DNA of 64,000 nt from Campylobacter aviculae (GTDB lineage Bacteria > Campylobacterota > Campylobacteria > Campylobacterales > Campylobacteraceae), in NCBI RefSeq assembly GCF_005406215.1, contig NZ_NXMA01000005.1, forward strand, positions 1-64,000, given 5' to 3'. The position numbers and the translations under genes are program-made. Each line of letters opens with the position of its first letter. Positions within the stretch are counted from its first letter, which is position 1. Positions 50,065-58,860 of the stretch are shown here, piece by piece. Below the pieces are notes generated by a model. The model was not told where the DNA came from, did no database searches, and saw only the letters and a program-made list of their open reading frames with translations.

Positions 50065-50176
50065 ATTAATTCGCCTTTAAATGATTTTTAAAATTTTAGT
50101 TAAATTTTACTTATAAAAAAATTTGCATACTAGAAATTATAAATAAAATATTTTTATAAGAAAATAGGAGGATATT

Positions 50177-50950
50177 TTGTTTATTCAGGAGCATAAAAAT
50201 TTTAGGCCTATAAAACCAATTTCTAAGATAGTTTGGTTGTTGAATGCAACACTTTTACTTTGTTTTTTAATCTTATTTTTTTACTTTAGTTTTAAAGTGA
50301 GTATTTATCATTTCGATTTTACTTTGTTGCTGGAATATAAAAAAACAATTTTTAGTGGATTTTTAAATACTTTATTGATCAGTTTTTTTGCTCTAGGATG
50401 TAGTATTTTTTTTGGTTTGATGATTTGTTTTTTTAGCTTGAGTAGATTTATAGTAGTGAGATTTTTTGCTTTATTTTATATCGAAATCATTCGTGGAACA
50501 CCTTTGCTTGTTCAGGTGTTATTGATTTATTATATTATCGCTAATAATTTAGGTTTTGATAATAGATATTTTGTAGGGATATTTATCCTTTCTTTGTTTT
50601 CTGGAGCGTATCTGGCTGAAATTTTTAGATCAGGAATTCTTAGCATTGCTTTGATTCAAATAGAAAGTGCAAGAGCTTTAGGACTAAGCGAAAGACAAAT
50701 TTTATTTTATGTGATTTTTCCTCAGGCTTTAAAAAATATTTTAGCTCCTATTAGTGGACAATTGGCTAATCTTATTAAAGATAGTTCTTTATTGAGTGTG
50801 ATCGCTGTAAATGAATTAACACAAAATGTTCAAGAGGTTAATTCTTATGTTTTTGCTACACTTGAAGGTTATATTGTTTTAGCGATAACTTATCTCATTT
50901 TAACTTTGCCTATAAGTTTATTTTCACGTTATTTAGAAAGAAAATATTAA
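50177..50950 (+). CDS. Amino-acid ABC transporter permease (GlnP type)
   Basis: 257 residues from TTG behind AGGAGGA. Five to six membrane helices. The inner-membrane EAA loop reads A-R-A-L-G-L-S-E-R-Q-I-L-F, with I-E-I-I-R-G-T-P-L-L-V-Q earlier, the signature of HisMQ/GlnP polar-amino-acid permeases. The ATPase and binding protein are not adjacent. Cj0940c by recollection. tRNA cluster follows 60 bases downstream. Confidence 0.85.
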   Translation: MFIQEHKNFRPIKPISKIVWLLNATLLLCFLILFFYFSFKVSIYHFDFTLLLEYKKTIFSGFLNTLLISFFALGCSIFFGLMICFFSLSRFIVVRFFALFYIEIIRGTPLLVQVLLIYYIIANNLGFDNRYFVGIFILSLFSGAYLAEIFRSGILSIALIQIESARALGLSERQILFYVIFPQALKNILAPISGQLANLIKDSSLLSVIAVNELTQNVQEVNSYVFATLEGYIVLAITYLILTLPISLFSRYLERKY

Positions 50951-51009
50951 AAATAAAAAAGATCCTTGACAAATTAAGATATATTTTGGCATAATCACAT
51001 TTTTATTTT

Positions 51010-51085
51010 GTCTCGTTAGCTCAGCCGGTAGAGCATCTCCCTTTTAAGGAGGGGGCCGTTGGTTCGAATCCAACACGGGACACCA
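51010..51085 (+). tRNA. tRNA-Lys(TTT), copy 1
   Basis: 76 bases; acceptor GTCTCGT/ACGGGAC, loop CTTTTAA with anticodon TTT, T-arm GGTTCGAATCC, encoded CCA. Confidence 0.95.
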
Positions 51086-51091
51086 CTTTTA

Positions 51092-51167
51092 GGTCGCTTA
51101 GCTCAGTTGGTAGAGCGCCACCCTTACAAGGTGGATGTCATAAGTTCGAGTCTTATAGTGACCACCA
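51092..51167 (+). tRNA. tRNA-Val(TAC), copy 1
   Basis: 76 bases; acceptor GGTCGCT/AGTGACC, loop CTTACAA with anticodon TAC, encoded CCA. Confidence 0.95.
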
Positions 51168-51182
51168 TTTTACTGCTTAGGT

Positions 51183-51259
51183 GCAGCGGTAGTTCAGCTG
51201 GTTAGAATGCCGCCCTGTCACGGCGGAGGTCGCGGGTTCGAGCCCCGTCCGCTGCGCCA
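51183..51259 (+). tRNA. tRNA-Asp(GTC), copy 1
   Basis: 77 bases; acceptor GCAGCGG/CCGCTGC, loop CTGTCAC with anticodon GTC, encoded CCA. Confidence 0.95.
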
Positions 51260-51264
51260 CTTTT

Positions 51265-51340
51265 GTCTCGTTAGCTCAGCCGGTAGAGCATCTCCCTTTT
51301 AAGGAGGGGGCCGTTGGTTCGAATCCAACACGGGACACCA
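51265..51340 (+). tRNA. tRNA-Lys(TTT), copy 2
   Basis: Identical to 51010-51085. Confidence 0.95.
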
Positions 51341-51352
51341 CTTTCGGGTTTA

Positions 51353-51428
51353 GACCCTTTCGTCTAGTGGCCCAGGACAACACTCTCTCTGTGTGGAAAC
51401 AGAGGTTCAAATCCTCTAGGGGTCGCCA
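51353..51428 (+). tRNA. tRNA-Glu-like with unusual anticodon arm
   Basis: 76 bases. Acceptor GACCCTT/AGGGGTC, D-arm and T-arm (AGAGG/CCTCT) look like tRNA-Glu. The anticodon arm ACACT-CTCTCTG-TGTGG pairs only in its three inner positions; by position the anticodon is CTC (Glu), but the best stem (ACAC/GTGT) would centre TCT. Normal tRNA-Glu has TTC with a strong stem. See findings. Confidence 0.65.
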
Positions 51429-51434
51429 CTTTTA

Positions 51435-51510
51435 GGTCGCTTAGCTCAGTTGGTAGAGCGCCACCCTTACAAGGTGGATGTCATAAGTTCGAGTCTTATA
51501 GTGACCACCA
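51435..51510 (+). tRNA. tRNA-Val(TAC), copy 2
   Basis: Identical to 51092-51167. Confidence 0.95.
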
Positions 51511-51525
51511 TTTTACTGCTTAGGT

Positions 51526-51602
51526 GCAGCGGTAGTTCAGCTGGTTAGAATGCCGCCCTGTCACGGCGGAGGTCGCGGGTTCGAGCCCCGTCCGCTGCGC
51601 CA
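51526..51602 (+). tRNA. tRNA-Asp(GTC), copy 2
   Basis: Identical to 51183-51259, including the spacer before it. Confidence 0.95.
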
Positions 51603-51610
51603 CTTAGATT

Positions 51611-52885
51611 TTAAAATTTTAATTTTTTTATACTTTGCTTTAAAGCTTTAATAAAATAATCTATATCTTCTTTTTCGTGTGTATAATGCAAACTAACTCT
51701 CAGCCATCCTGGTTTTGTTTTAAGCTCTTGATTGTCTTTTAAACCAAGCAAATCGTGCCCATAAGGTCCAGCACATGCACAACCAGCACGTGTTTCTATA
51801 TGATGGGTTTTGCTTAATTCATAGGCAAGATCATAAGGAGAAATTCCTTTAATATTAAATGAAAAAATAGGTAGGCGATCGGTTAAATTTTTAGCATAAA
51901 GGATTAAGTTGGGTATTGTTTGAATTTGTTTAAAAAAATAGTTTTTTAAATATTTATCTTTTTTTTCTATTTGAGAAATTCCTAAAGAATCCTTTATTTT
52001 AAAAGCTAAACTAGCACGGATAAGCTGTAAAATTCCAGGAGTTCCACCTTCTTCTAAAATTTCTTCATTACAAAGATAGCATTGAGAAGTTCTTGAGACA
52101 TAGCCAACCGTTCCTCCTGCGGCAAAGCTAGGCTTACTTCCGCAAAGATTTTTTTTAACCACTAAAAGTCCAGAGCCACCAATGCCTCCGATGAGTTTAT
52201 GCGAGCTTATAAACAAAGCATCATAATATTTGCAAGATATATTTTTATAGGGGATAAAACTAGAAGCATCAAAAGCTACTATACCTTTATATTTACGCAC
52301 CAAATCGCTTATGCGTTTATAATCACTCAATATCCCAGTTACATTGGAGGCTAAAGAAAAACTGGCAATGATTTTTCTTTTTTTATTTTTTTCTAAAATT
52401 TTTTCTAAAAAATCGAAATCGATTTCGCCAAATTTATTTAAAGGTATTCTTATGCATTCACATAAGCCTTCTCTAAAGGATAGTTCATTAGAATGGTGCT
52501 CGTATGGTCCAACGATTACTAAGGGTAAAGCGTTTTTTTTTATTTGAGTGAAATATTTTTCTTTAACTAGTGGAGGCACATAAATTCCAAGTAATTCTTG
52601 AAATTTTTTTATAGCACTACTTGATCCTGTTCCACAAGCTATGAGTGCAAATTCTTTATTGAGTTTAAGACTTGTTTTAATATCTTTTCTAGCTTGCTCA
52701 TAAAATTGTTGAGTTTTAAAAGAATTTAAAGAGCTATCAGAATGCGTGTTTGCATAGGTTGGAAGTATTTTTTCAATTTGTTTTTCTACGCATTTTAAGG
52801 CTAAAGCGCTTGCAGTAAAATCAAAATGCAAGACACCTTTTTTAAGTATCAATTCTTTTTTTAAATCCGAAATTTGCAAATACAA
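51611..52885 (-). CDS. Class V aminotransferase / cysteine-desulfurase-like enzyme
   Basis: 424 residues. PLP-binding lysine in F-I-S-S-H-K-L-I-G-G-I-G-G-S-G; upstream F-D-F-T-A-S-A-L-A and A-C-G-T-G-S-S-S-A-I-K are the N-terminal substrate and cofactor loops. C-terminal R-A-G-C-A-C-A-G-P-Y-G holds the active-site Cys region of SufS/CsdA-type desulfurases. A TTG start is used, with AAGGA before it, two alternatives six bases apart. Cj0791c by recollection. Substrate unproven. Confidence 0.8.
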   Translation of the reverse strand: MYLQISDLKKELILKKGVLHFDFTASALALKCVEKQIEKILPTYANTHSDSSLNSFKTQQFYEQARKDIKTSLKLNKEFALIACGTGSSSAIKKFQELLGIYVPPLVKEKYFTQIKKNALPLVIVGPYEHHSNELSFREGLCECIRIPLNKFGEIDFDFLEKILEKNKKRKIIASFSLASNVTGILSDYKRISDLVRKYKGIVAFDASSFIPYKNISCKYYDALFISSHKLIGGIGGSGLLVVKKNLCGSKPSFAAGGTVGYVSRTSQCYLCNEEILEEGGTPGILQLIRASLAFKIKDSLGISQIEKKDKYLKNYFFKQIQTIPNLILYAKNLTDRLPIFSFNIKGISPYDLAYELSKTHHIETRAGCACAGPYGHDLLGLKDNQELKTKPGWLRVSLHYTHEKEDIDYFIKALKQSIKKLKF

Positions 52886-52943
52886 TCCTTATGAAATTTT
52901 GCTAGAATTATACTATAAAAATATTTTTGATTAAAGGAAAAAT

Positions 52944-53813
52944 ATAAAATTTAAAGATTTTGCAAATTTTTGTAATACTTCGGTTTTAACAGAAATTTTT
53001 AATTTTTATAGTGTTTTTGATGGTTTTGAAGATCTAAAAAAAATAAATTTAGATCAGAATGTGTTTGAAAATATTGAAAATCTTTTGCTTAAAAATTATA
53101 TAAAAATTAATAATAGTTTTAATTTTGATAAAATTACCTCTTATGCTCTTTCATTATTGGCAAAAAATAATAGAAAGCGTTTTTCCATCAATAGAAATAT
53201 ACAGCACTTTAAAGCGTATTTTATACTGAAATATCTTTTGAAAAATAATATTTTAAAACTTGAATATAGTAAAGAGATAAAAAAACCTAAAAATAAAAGA
53301 GAAAAGCTAAAAAAAGAACTAAGATCTTATGTGATACAAGATAAAATTATTTTTCAAAATCATTTTACACGTTTTTTTTATTATTTTTTAAAACCTAATG
53401 AAAAATTAATCTTACAAGAGAAATATGATGAAGTTATGAAAATAATTAAAGAAAAATTTGAACTTTATCAAAGTTTTTGTTTTGAACAGCTTTCAAGAGA
53501 ATTGATTGAGAGAAAATTTCAGATTCATGGAGTACAGAGCTATTGGAATAAAAATTTAGAAATAGATTTATACTACCAAGATGAAAAATTGAGTTTAATC
53601 GGGGAGGTAAAATTTAAAAATAAAAAAATTTGCAAAAATATTTTAAATCTTTTGAAATTAAAAGCAAAATCTTTAAATTTGATACCTAATTATTATATTA
53701 TTATTTCAAAGAATGGTTTCAGTAAAGAATTTTATAAAATGTCCGAACAAAATTTATTTTTGTTGGATTTTAATGATTTTAAAATTTTACTAGAGGATGA
53801 TGAAAATGAATGA
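52944..53813 (+). CDS. DUF234-like / PD-(D/E)XK nuclease-like protein
   Basis: If ATA at 52944 (behind AAAGGAAAA) is the start, 289 residues; the first NTG codon is GTG at 53061 (250 residues). The upstream sequence is coding in character (F-K-D-F-A-N-F-C-N-T-S-V-L-T). The C-terminal region has E-I-D-L-Y-Y-Q-D and G-E-V-K-F-K, the D ... E-x-K core of PD-(D/E)XK folds, and ends N-L-F-L-L-D-F-N-D-F, as in DUF234 domains. Its 3' end overlaps flgS. Cj0792 by recollection; role unknown. Confidence 0.55.
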   Translation: MKFKDFANFCNTSVLTEIFNFYSVFDGFEDLKKINLDQNVFENIENLLLKNYIKINNSFNFDKITSYALSLLAKNNRKRFSINRNIQHFKAYFILKYLLKNNILKLEYSKEIKKPKNKREKLKKELRSYVIQDKIIFQNHFTRFFYYFLKPNEKLILQEKYDEVMKIIKEKFELYQSFCFEQLSRELIERKFQIHGVQSYWNKNLEIDLYYQDEKLSLIGEVKFKNKKICKNILNLLKLKAKSLNLIPNYYIIISKNGFSKEFYKMSEQNLFLLDFNDFKILLEDDENE

Positions 53814-54837
53814 AAATATTTTAAAAAGTTTGGATGCAAACGAAAAAGAAACTTTACAAAAAGGATTAGAAAGCTTAATAGAACAAACCTATGTTATAGA
53901 AAATGAATATAAGATTTTAAATGAAAATTACAATTCTTTACGTGCTATGGTTGATGAAATCATTGAATTTTTGCCTAGTGCACTTTGGATTTTGGATAAG
54001 GAAAAAAACATTATTTTACAAAATCAAGAAGCTTTAAAAAATCCTAAATTATTAAATAGTATTAGCCTTGAAAAAACACGTGATGAGCTAGAGTTTGATA
54101 GCAAGTTTTATGCTGTAAAAATCATAGCACATAATGAAAAAACTATTATTTCAGCTACAGATATTAGCGATGAAAAGCGTAATGAAAGACTTGCTAGCAT
54201 GGGAAGTGTTGCTGCACATTTAGCACACGAAATAAGAAATCCAATAGGTTCTATATCTTTACTTGCTTCCACTCTTTTTTCGCGAAGTGAGCTTAAAAAT
54301 AAACATATAGTACTTGAGATGAAAAAAGCCATTGATAGGGTAGAACGTATAGTAAATTCAACTTTATTATTTACAAAAGGTGTGCATATAAATACTTTAA
54401 ATTTCAATATTTTAGAGCTAAAAGAAGAATGTGAAAGTGCGATCAATTCTTATAATTTTTCTTCTCAAATTGATTTTGATTTGGATTTTTTGGATATGCA
54501 AATTTGTGCAGATAAGGCACTTTTGGGATTGGTGTTGCAAAATTTAATTTATAATGCTATTGATGCTATTGAAGAAAATGAATGCGAAAAACCAAAAATT
54601 AAAATTACAACTAGTATTAAGCAAAACAAATTATATATTAGAGTTTTTGATAATGGTTGTGAAATTAAAGATGAAAATTTGGTATTTGAAGCATTTAAAA
54701 CAACAAAACTTAAAGGAAATGGCCTTGGTTTATCCCTTTCTAAAGAAATTATCCATGCTCATAAAGGGGAATTAGGTTTCGAAAAAGATCCTAAAAATTT
54801 TTATTTCACCTTACCTTTAAGCAATCAAACTACATAA
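53806..54837 (+). CDS. flgS: Sensor histidine kinase FlgS
   Basis: 343 residues from the ATG at 53806 (GAGG upstream); an ATG nine bases earlier is also possible. H-box H-L-A-H-E-I-R-N-P, N-box L-V-L-Q-N-L-I-Y-N-A-I-D-A-I, G1 F-D-N-G-C, G2 G-N-G-L-G-L-S. No membrane segment: a cytosolic kinase with an N-terminal PAS-like sensor. In C. jejuni FlgS senses the flagellar export apparatus and phosphorylates FlgR, the sigma-54 activator of genes such as flgL here. Phase variation of flgS has been reported; this copy is in frame. Confidence 0.93.
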   Translation: MNENILKSLDANEKETLQKGLESLIEQTYVIENEYKILNENYNSLRAMVDEIIEFLPSALWILDKEKNIILQNQEALKNPKLLNSISLEKTRDELEFDSKFYAVKIIAHNEKTIISATDISDEKRNERLASMGSVAAHLAHEIRNPIGSISLLASTLFSRSELKNKHIVLEMKKAIDRVERIVNSTLLFTKGVHINTLNFNILELKEECESAINSYNFSSQIDFDLDFLDMQICADKALLGLVLQNLIYNAIDAIEENECEKPKIKITTSIKQNKLYIRVFDNGCEIKDENLVFEAFKTTKLKGNGLGLSLSKEIIHAHKGELGFEKDPKNFYFTLPLSNQTT

Positions 54838-56260
54838 AACTTGGGGCATCATTAGAAAATAAGATCAAATCTCCATTTTTGGTTTCTTTGGCTAAAGTAT
54901 TCACAAGTTCAGACTTTTCTTTTAAGATAATTTTTTCAATGCTAAGTTCTTTTTCAAAAATTTCAGCATTGATACTTGCTGTTATGATGGCTAATTCAAA
55001 ACATTCGTTAATAATTCTAGCAAGTTTAATATTTTCTTCTTTATTCACTTCTATGATTCCAGGGGTAACTAAAATTTTACGACCTTGATAAAGTTTGCAC
55101 AATTTATAACTCGCACTCATTCCTTTGAAATTTCCATTAAAACCATCATCAATAATAAATTTTGGTTCTTTAGAGATAATCTGTAAACGATGTTCCACAG
55201 ATTTTATTTTTGAGATATTATTTTTAATAGAATCGAGTTTAATACCTAAATAATGAGCACAAAGTATACAAGCACATAAATTTTGAGCATTAAATTCTCC
55301 CAAAATTTGACTTTCAAATTTATGGTTTTTTTGTTCTAAAAATACTTCAAATTTTAAACCATCTAAGTCTGAATTTATATTGCTTATTTTATCATCATAA
55401 AAAGCAATTACTTCGTTTTCTTGTTTTAATGTACTTGTGTGTAAAAAAGCTTTTTCTAGTTTTTTGGAATTAAGGGCTTCAAGTTTTGTTTGTCTGATGC
55501 TATCTATACTCTTAAAATATTCTAAATGAGCATTTCCTATTTCTCCAATTATGCAAATTTGAGGTTCTAAAAATCGAGTGATTTCATCAATATCCCCTTT
55601 GACCCTTGCACCTGCTTCTGTAATATAAATTTGGGTATCGTTATTTAAATTATTATTAATATCTGAAATTATTCCCATAAGAGTATTTACAGATCTTGGG
55701 GTTTTATAAACTTTAAATTCATCTTTTAATAATTCATAAAGGAAATTTTTAATACTGGTTTTACCAAAACTAGCAGTAATAAGGATAATTTTTAATTTTT
55801 CATTAGTCTGCAATTTCACTTTGGCTTGTTTTTTATAATATAAATTCGAGAATAAATCATAAATTTTAAGACTAATGAGAGCAAGAGGTAAGCTTAAAAG
55901 ATTAAAGAGAAAAGATATGCGTAAGGCTAGTATCGCAAAAATTGTGTTATAGGTAAAAATGAAGATAAAAAACCATCTAACCTTATTTGTAAAGATAAGT
56001 TTTTTGTCTATGTTTTTATTCCAAAAATATAAAATTGGGGCAAGAATAATAAAATAAATTAAAGAATATAAAGGAAAAACTAAAAACATTAAATATGGAA
56101 AAACTAAAAAATATAAATGCCATAGAGGCTTATGATAGTGAAAAAAAACACGTTTTAATTTATAAGAGTACCATTGTAAAGCACTTATAAGATAAAAGGC
56201 TATGCAAAAATTGAAAAATAATGAGTTAATAAAATAAAAAGAATTAATAAGCATTATCAT
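54830..56260 (-). CDS. murF: MurF with N-terminal membrane domain
   Basis: 476 residues. MurF adds D-Ala-D-Ala to UDP-MurNAc-tripeptide. ATP site I-T-A-S-F-G-K-T-S-I-K near residue 157, then T-E-A-G-A-R and N-A-H-L-E-Y-F, typical of Mur ligases; the C-terminal domain has F-I-I-D-D-G-F-N-G-N. The first ~140 residues hold at least four hydrophobic segments absent from E. coli MurF, suggesting a membrane-tethered ligase. Converges on flgS with an eight-base overlap. Cj0795c by recollection. Confidence 0.88.
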   Translation of the reverse strand: MIMLINSFYFINSLFFNFCIAFYLISALQWYSYKLKRVFFHYHKPLWHLYFLVFPYLMFLVFPLYSLIYFIILAPILYFWNKNIDKKLIFTNKVRWFFIFIFTYNTIFAILALRISFLFNLLSLPLALISLKIYDLFSNLYYKKQAKVKLQTNEKLKIILITASFGKTSIKNFLYELLKDEFKVYKTPRSVNTLMGIISDINNNLNNDTQIYITEAGARVKGDIDEITRFLEPQICIIGEIGNAHLEYFKSIDSIRQTKLEALNSKKLEKAFLHTSTLKQENEVIAFYDDKISNINSDLDGLKFEVFLEQKNHKFESQILGEFNAQNLCACILCAHYLGIKLDSIKNNISKIKSVEHRLQIISKEPKFIIDDGFNGNFKGMSASYKLCKLYQGRKILVTPGIIEVNKEENIKLARIINECFELAIITASINAEIFEKELSIEKIILKEKSELVNTLAKETKNGDLILFSNDAPSFM

Positions 56261-56979
56261 CCTTTAATTTTTTCAGCGATAAAAGCAGCATGTTTTAAAA
56301 AGAAAAAATGATCTCCCTCTAAGGGATAAAATTCGCTATTTTTAATTAAATAATGCATTATTTCTCCGCTTTTTAAAGGAGTGGCTTTATCACTGATGCC
56401 CCAAAAAATACGAGTTTTTACTTTTATTTTAGAAAAACAAGCACTTAAGTCCTCATCCACTACATTTTTAAAAGTTTGATACATCAAAGGGCTTAAATTT
56501 GCACCATCTTGACTTGCAAAATAGCGATAAAATTTACCTAAACCAATTTTTTTAAAAAATTTAAATAGAATGATTTTAAAACGCACTTTTAAAGATTTTG
56601 GAGCAAGAATTCCGGAATTGGAGAGTAAGATTAATTTTGAATTTTTAAATTCTAAAGCAAGCAAAGCAGCAATCTTACCTCCAAAAGAATGGCCTAAAAA
56701 TATATCAATATCTATTTTTTTTTCTTTTAAAAATTCCTTAATTATATTTACATAATCACTACTTTTTAAGGCTTTAGCCACGCTTGATTTTCCAAAGCCG
56801 GGCAAATCAAGATATAGATGACAAAAATCGTGCAATTCTTTACTAAAAGCTTGTTTCATCAATTCTTTATCAGCTCCCCAGCCATGTAAAATAAGCAAAG
56901 TTGTTTTTTGATTATTGTTTATAATTTCGTAACTTAAGTTATAAACATTATCTTTATAATTGATCTGTGTCATTGCCAT
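56257..56979 (-). CDS. Alpha/beta hydrolase
   Basis: 240 residues. Nucleophile elbow G-H-S-F-G-G (Ser ~96), oxyanion H-G-W-G-A-D near residue 33, and a late D-H-F-F-F His. An esterase or lipase-like enzyme of unknown substrate. Four-base overlap with murF; translationally linked with the antitoxin-like gene upstream. Cj0796c by recollection. Confidence 0.8.
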   Translation of the reverse strand: MAMTQINYKDNVYNLSYEIINNNQKTTLLILHGWGADKELMKQAFSKELHDFCHLYLDLPGFGKSSVAKALKSSDYVNIIKEFLKEKKIDIDIFLGHSFGGKIAALLALEFKNSKLILLSNSGILAPKSLKVRFKIILFKFFKKIGLGKFYRYFASQDGANLSPLMYQTFKNVVDEDLSACFSKIKVKTRIFWGISDKATPLKSGEIMHYLIKNSEFYPLEGDHFFFLKHAAFIAEKIKG

Positions 56980-56980
56980 T

Positions 56981-57196
56981 TTAGGCCTTTTGATTTTTGT
57001 AAATATTTTCTAAGAGCTGCATAGCGTTTTGCAAACGTTCGAATTCTACCATACTGAGCATCACAGCTTCGAATTTGTTATTTTTTAAAATTACAATTTT
57101 TCCACTCTCGCTTTTTTTAAGTTTTTCCATAATAGGACTAAAATTACGAACCACTTCAGTAGCTGTATAAATTTCATCTTGTTTAAAAGAAAGCAT
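56981..57196 (-). CDS. Phd/YefM-family antitoxin-like protein
   Basis: 71 residues. A-T-E-V-V-R-N-F-S-P-I-M, then K-I-V-I-L-K-N-N-K-F-E-A-V-M-L-S, is the Phd/YefM DNA-binding fold. No toxin gene is next to it (neighbours are a hydrolase and ddl), so it is orphaned or has been recruited as a regulator of the cell-wall cluster. Cj0797c by recollection. Confidence 0.75.
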   Translation of the reverse strand: MLSFKQDEIYTATEVVRNFSPIMEKLKKSESGKIVILKNNKFEAVMLSMVEFERLQNAMQLLENIYKNQKA

Positions 57197-57255
57197 AAAG
57201 ATTTTCCAAATACGTTAAATTTTATGTATAATTTAACGTATTTTGACTTAAAAGT

Positions 57256-58296
57256 TTATAATTTACCCTTTTGTCCATTTATTGAATGAAGAAAATTATA
57301 ATTTATTTTAATTTTGTTTTCGTTTTTAACATTTTTAGCGAGTTTTTTTAAAATAGTGTTAAAGTCTTTAAAAAGATAGTTAGCCAATGATCCAGGGTTT
57401 GGATTGATTTCATTAAGATATACTTCATCATTTAAAATAAAAAAATCACATCGTATTAAAGCCCCTTTAAATAAAGGGTTATAGATTTTTTTAAAATTGT
57501 CTTTAAGTTTCGTTTTTAACGTATCGTTTAGATCGGCTTCAATGAGTTCATTATTTCCGGAAAAACTAAGATATTTTTGATCAAAATCTAGAAATTCTTT
57601 TTTCTTCGGTTCTTCGATAGTGGAAAAAATAAACTCATCTCCAATCATACAGCCAGCAAGATTGTACTCTTTAATGCCGCTTTTAAATTCTTCTATAACG
57701 ATATCTGTATCAAATTCAAAGGCCACGTCTTTAGCGTATTCAAATTCTTTTTCATTTTTTACTATACTTATGCCTATACTACTGCCTAATCTTGAAGGTT
57801 TTAAAATGCAAGGAAAATTTGGGATAAAATTGTCATTACAATTTTTTCTAAGCATAGAATAATCAAGAGTTTTAATACCTACATTTTTTGCATAAAGTTT
57901 GGTAAATTCTTTGTTAAAAGATAATACACTCGCTTCAAGTCTTGGACCTATAAAATTAATGTCAAAAAATTCCATCAAAGAAGCTATTTTTCCATCTTCT
58001 CCGTCTCTGCCATGGATAAGATTAATCACACAATCTATATCAATCTTGCTTTCGCCGATAAAATTTTTAACATAAAACCCTTTGTGCTTTAAAATTAATT
58101 CTTTTTGTTTTTTATAAGCTTGTGTGCTGAAAGTTTTTGAATTCATTTCTTCGCTAGGAATGAGATAAAATTTTCTTTCTTCATCACAAAATATAAATAC
58201 TAGATTTGTTTTAAGTATTTTTTTTAAAACTACAGCACTGACTATACTGATTTCGTGTTCATAAGAATTTCCTCCAAAAAGTATTGCGAAATTCAT
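57256..58296 (-). CDS. ddl: D-alanine--D-alanine ligase
   Basis: 346 residues from ATG 58296 (AGGAGAAAA upstream). Ddl signatures: [11 protein letters not shown] near the N-terminus, the ATP-grasp elements [10 protein letters not shown] and E-I-N-P-N-P-G-S, and I-H-G-R-D-G-E-D-G. Supplies the dipeptide used by MurF encoded nearby. Cj0798c by recollection. Confidence 0.93.
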   Translation of the reverse strand: MNFAILFGGNSYEHEISIVSAVVLKKILKTNLVFIFCDEERKFYLIPSEEMNSKTFSTQAYKKQKELILKHKGFYVKNFIGESKIDIDCVINLIHGRDGEDGKIASLMEFFDINFIGPRLEASVLSFNKEFTKLYAKNVGIKTLDYSMLRKNCNDNFIPNFPCILKPSRLGSSIGISIVKNEKEFEYAKDVAFEFDTDIVIEEFKSGIKEYNLAGCMIGDEFIFSTIEEPKKKEFLDFDQKYLSFSGNNELIEADLNDTLKTKLKDNFKKIYNPLFKGALIRCDFFILNDEVYLNEINPNPGSLANYLFKDFNTILKKLAKNVKNENKIKINYNFLHSINGQKGKL

Positions 58297-58308
58297 CAAT
58301 TTTTCTCC

Positions 58309-58860
58309 TTATACTAATTTTTTAAGCGCTTCTTTTACAAGCTCACTAGTATTTGACGCTGTACAACTATGTAGAATATTTAAAATTTTATCCTGTTTAA
58401 AACCTAAGGAAAGTAGTGCTGCGAGTGCCTCGCTTTTTTCATTGCTTATATTATCAAGACTTTTTTTATGATCGCTTAATTCTATTATAATTCTTTTTGC
58501 GGTTTTTGCCCCAATCCCTGGAACTTTTTTCAAAGAACTTTCATCACTTAAATTTAAAGCTTGATAAAAAGAATTGACATCCAAGCTCGAACATACTGCC
58601 ATAGCAGTGGTTGCACCTATGCCATTTACCTTTAAAAGCATTTCGAACATTTTTTGTTCATTTTTATCTAAAAAACCATAAAATTTATTGGAGTCTTCTT
58701 TGATAATTTGTGTGATCAAAAGCTCACATTTTTCATTGATTTGAAGTTTGGTTGAACAAAAAAGCGATATAAAAATTCCATAACTTATGCCGCTAGTGCA
58801 TTTTACAACAATAAAGGTAGGTTCTTTTTGAGTGATTATTCCTTCGATGGCGACAACCAT
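58309..58860 (-). CDS. ruvA: Holliday junction DNA helicase subunit RuvA
   Basis: 183 residues. OB-fold start M-V-V-A-I-E-G-I-I, HhH motifs [10 protein letters not shown] and [12 protein letters not shown], and a C-terminal domain III (A-L-L-S-L-G-F). With RuvB it drives branch migration. Overlaps the FapA-like gene by 25 bases. Cj0799c by recollection. Confidence 0.95.
   Translation of the reverse strand: MVVAIEGIITQKEPTFIVVKCTSGISYGIFISLFCSTKLQINEKCELLITQIIKEDSNKFYGFLDKNEQKMFEMLLKVNGIGATTAMAVCSSLDVNSFYQALNLSDESSLKKVPGIGAKTAKRIIIELSDHKKSLDNISNEKSEALAALLSLGFKQDKILNILHSCTASNTSELVKEALKKLV

Noticed and set aside
54554-54775. 73-residue ORF in flgS
   Set aside because: Shadow frame over the N- and G-boxes of the kinase.
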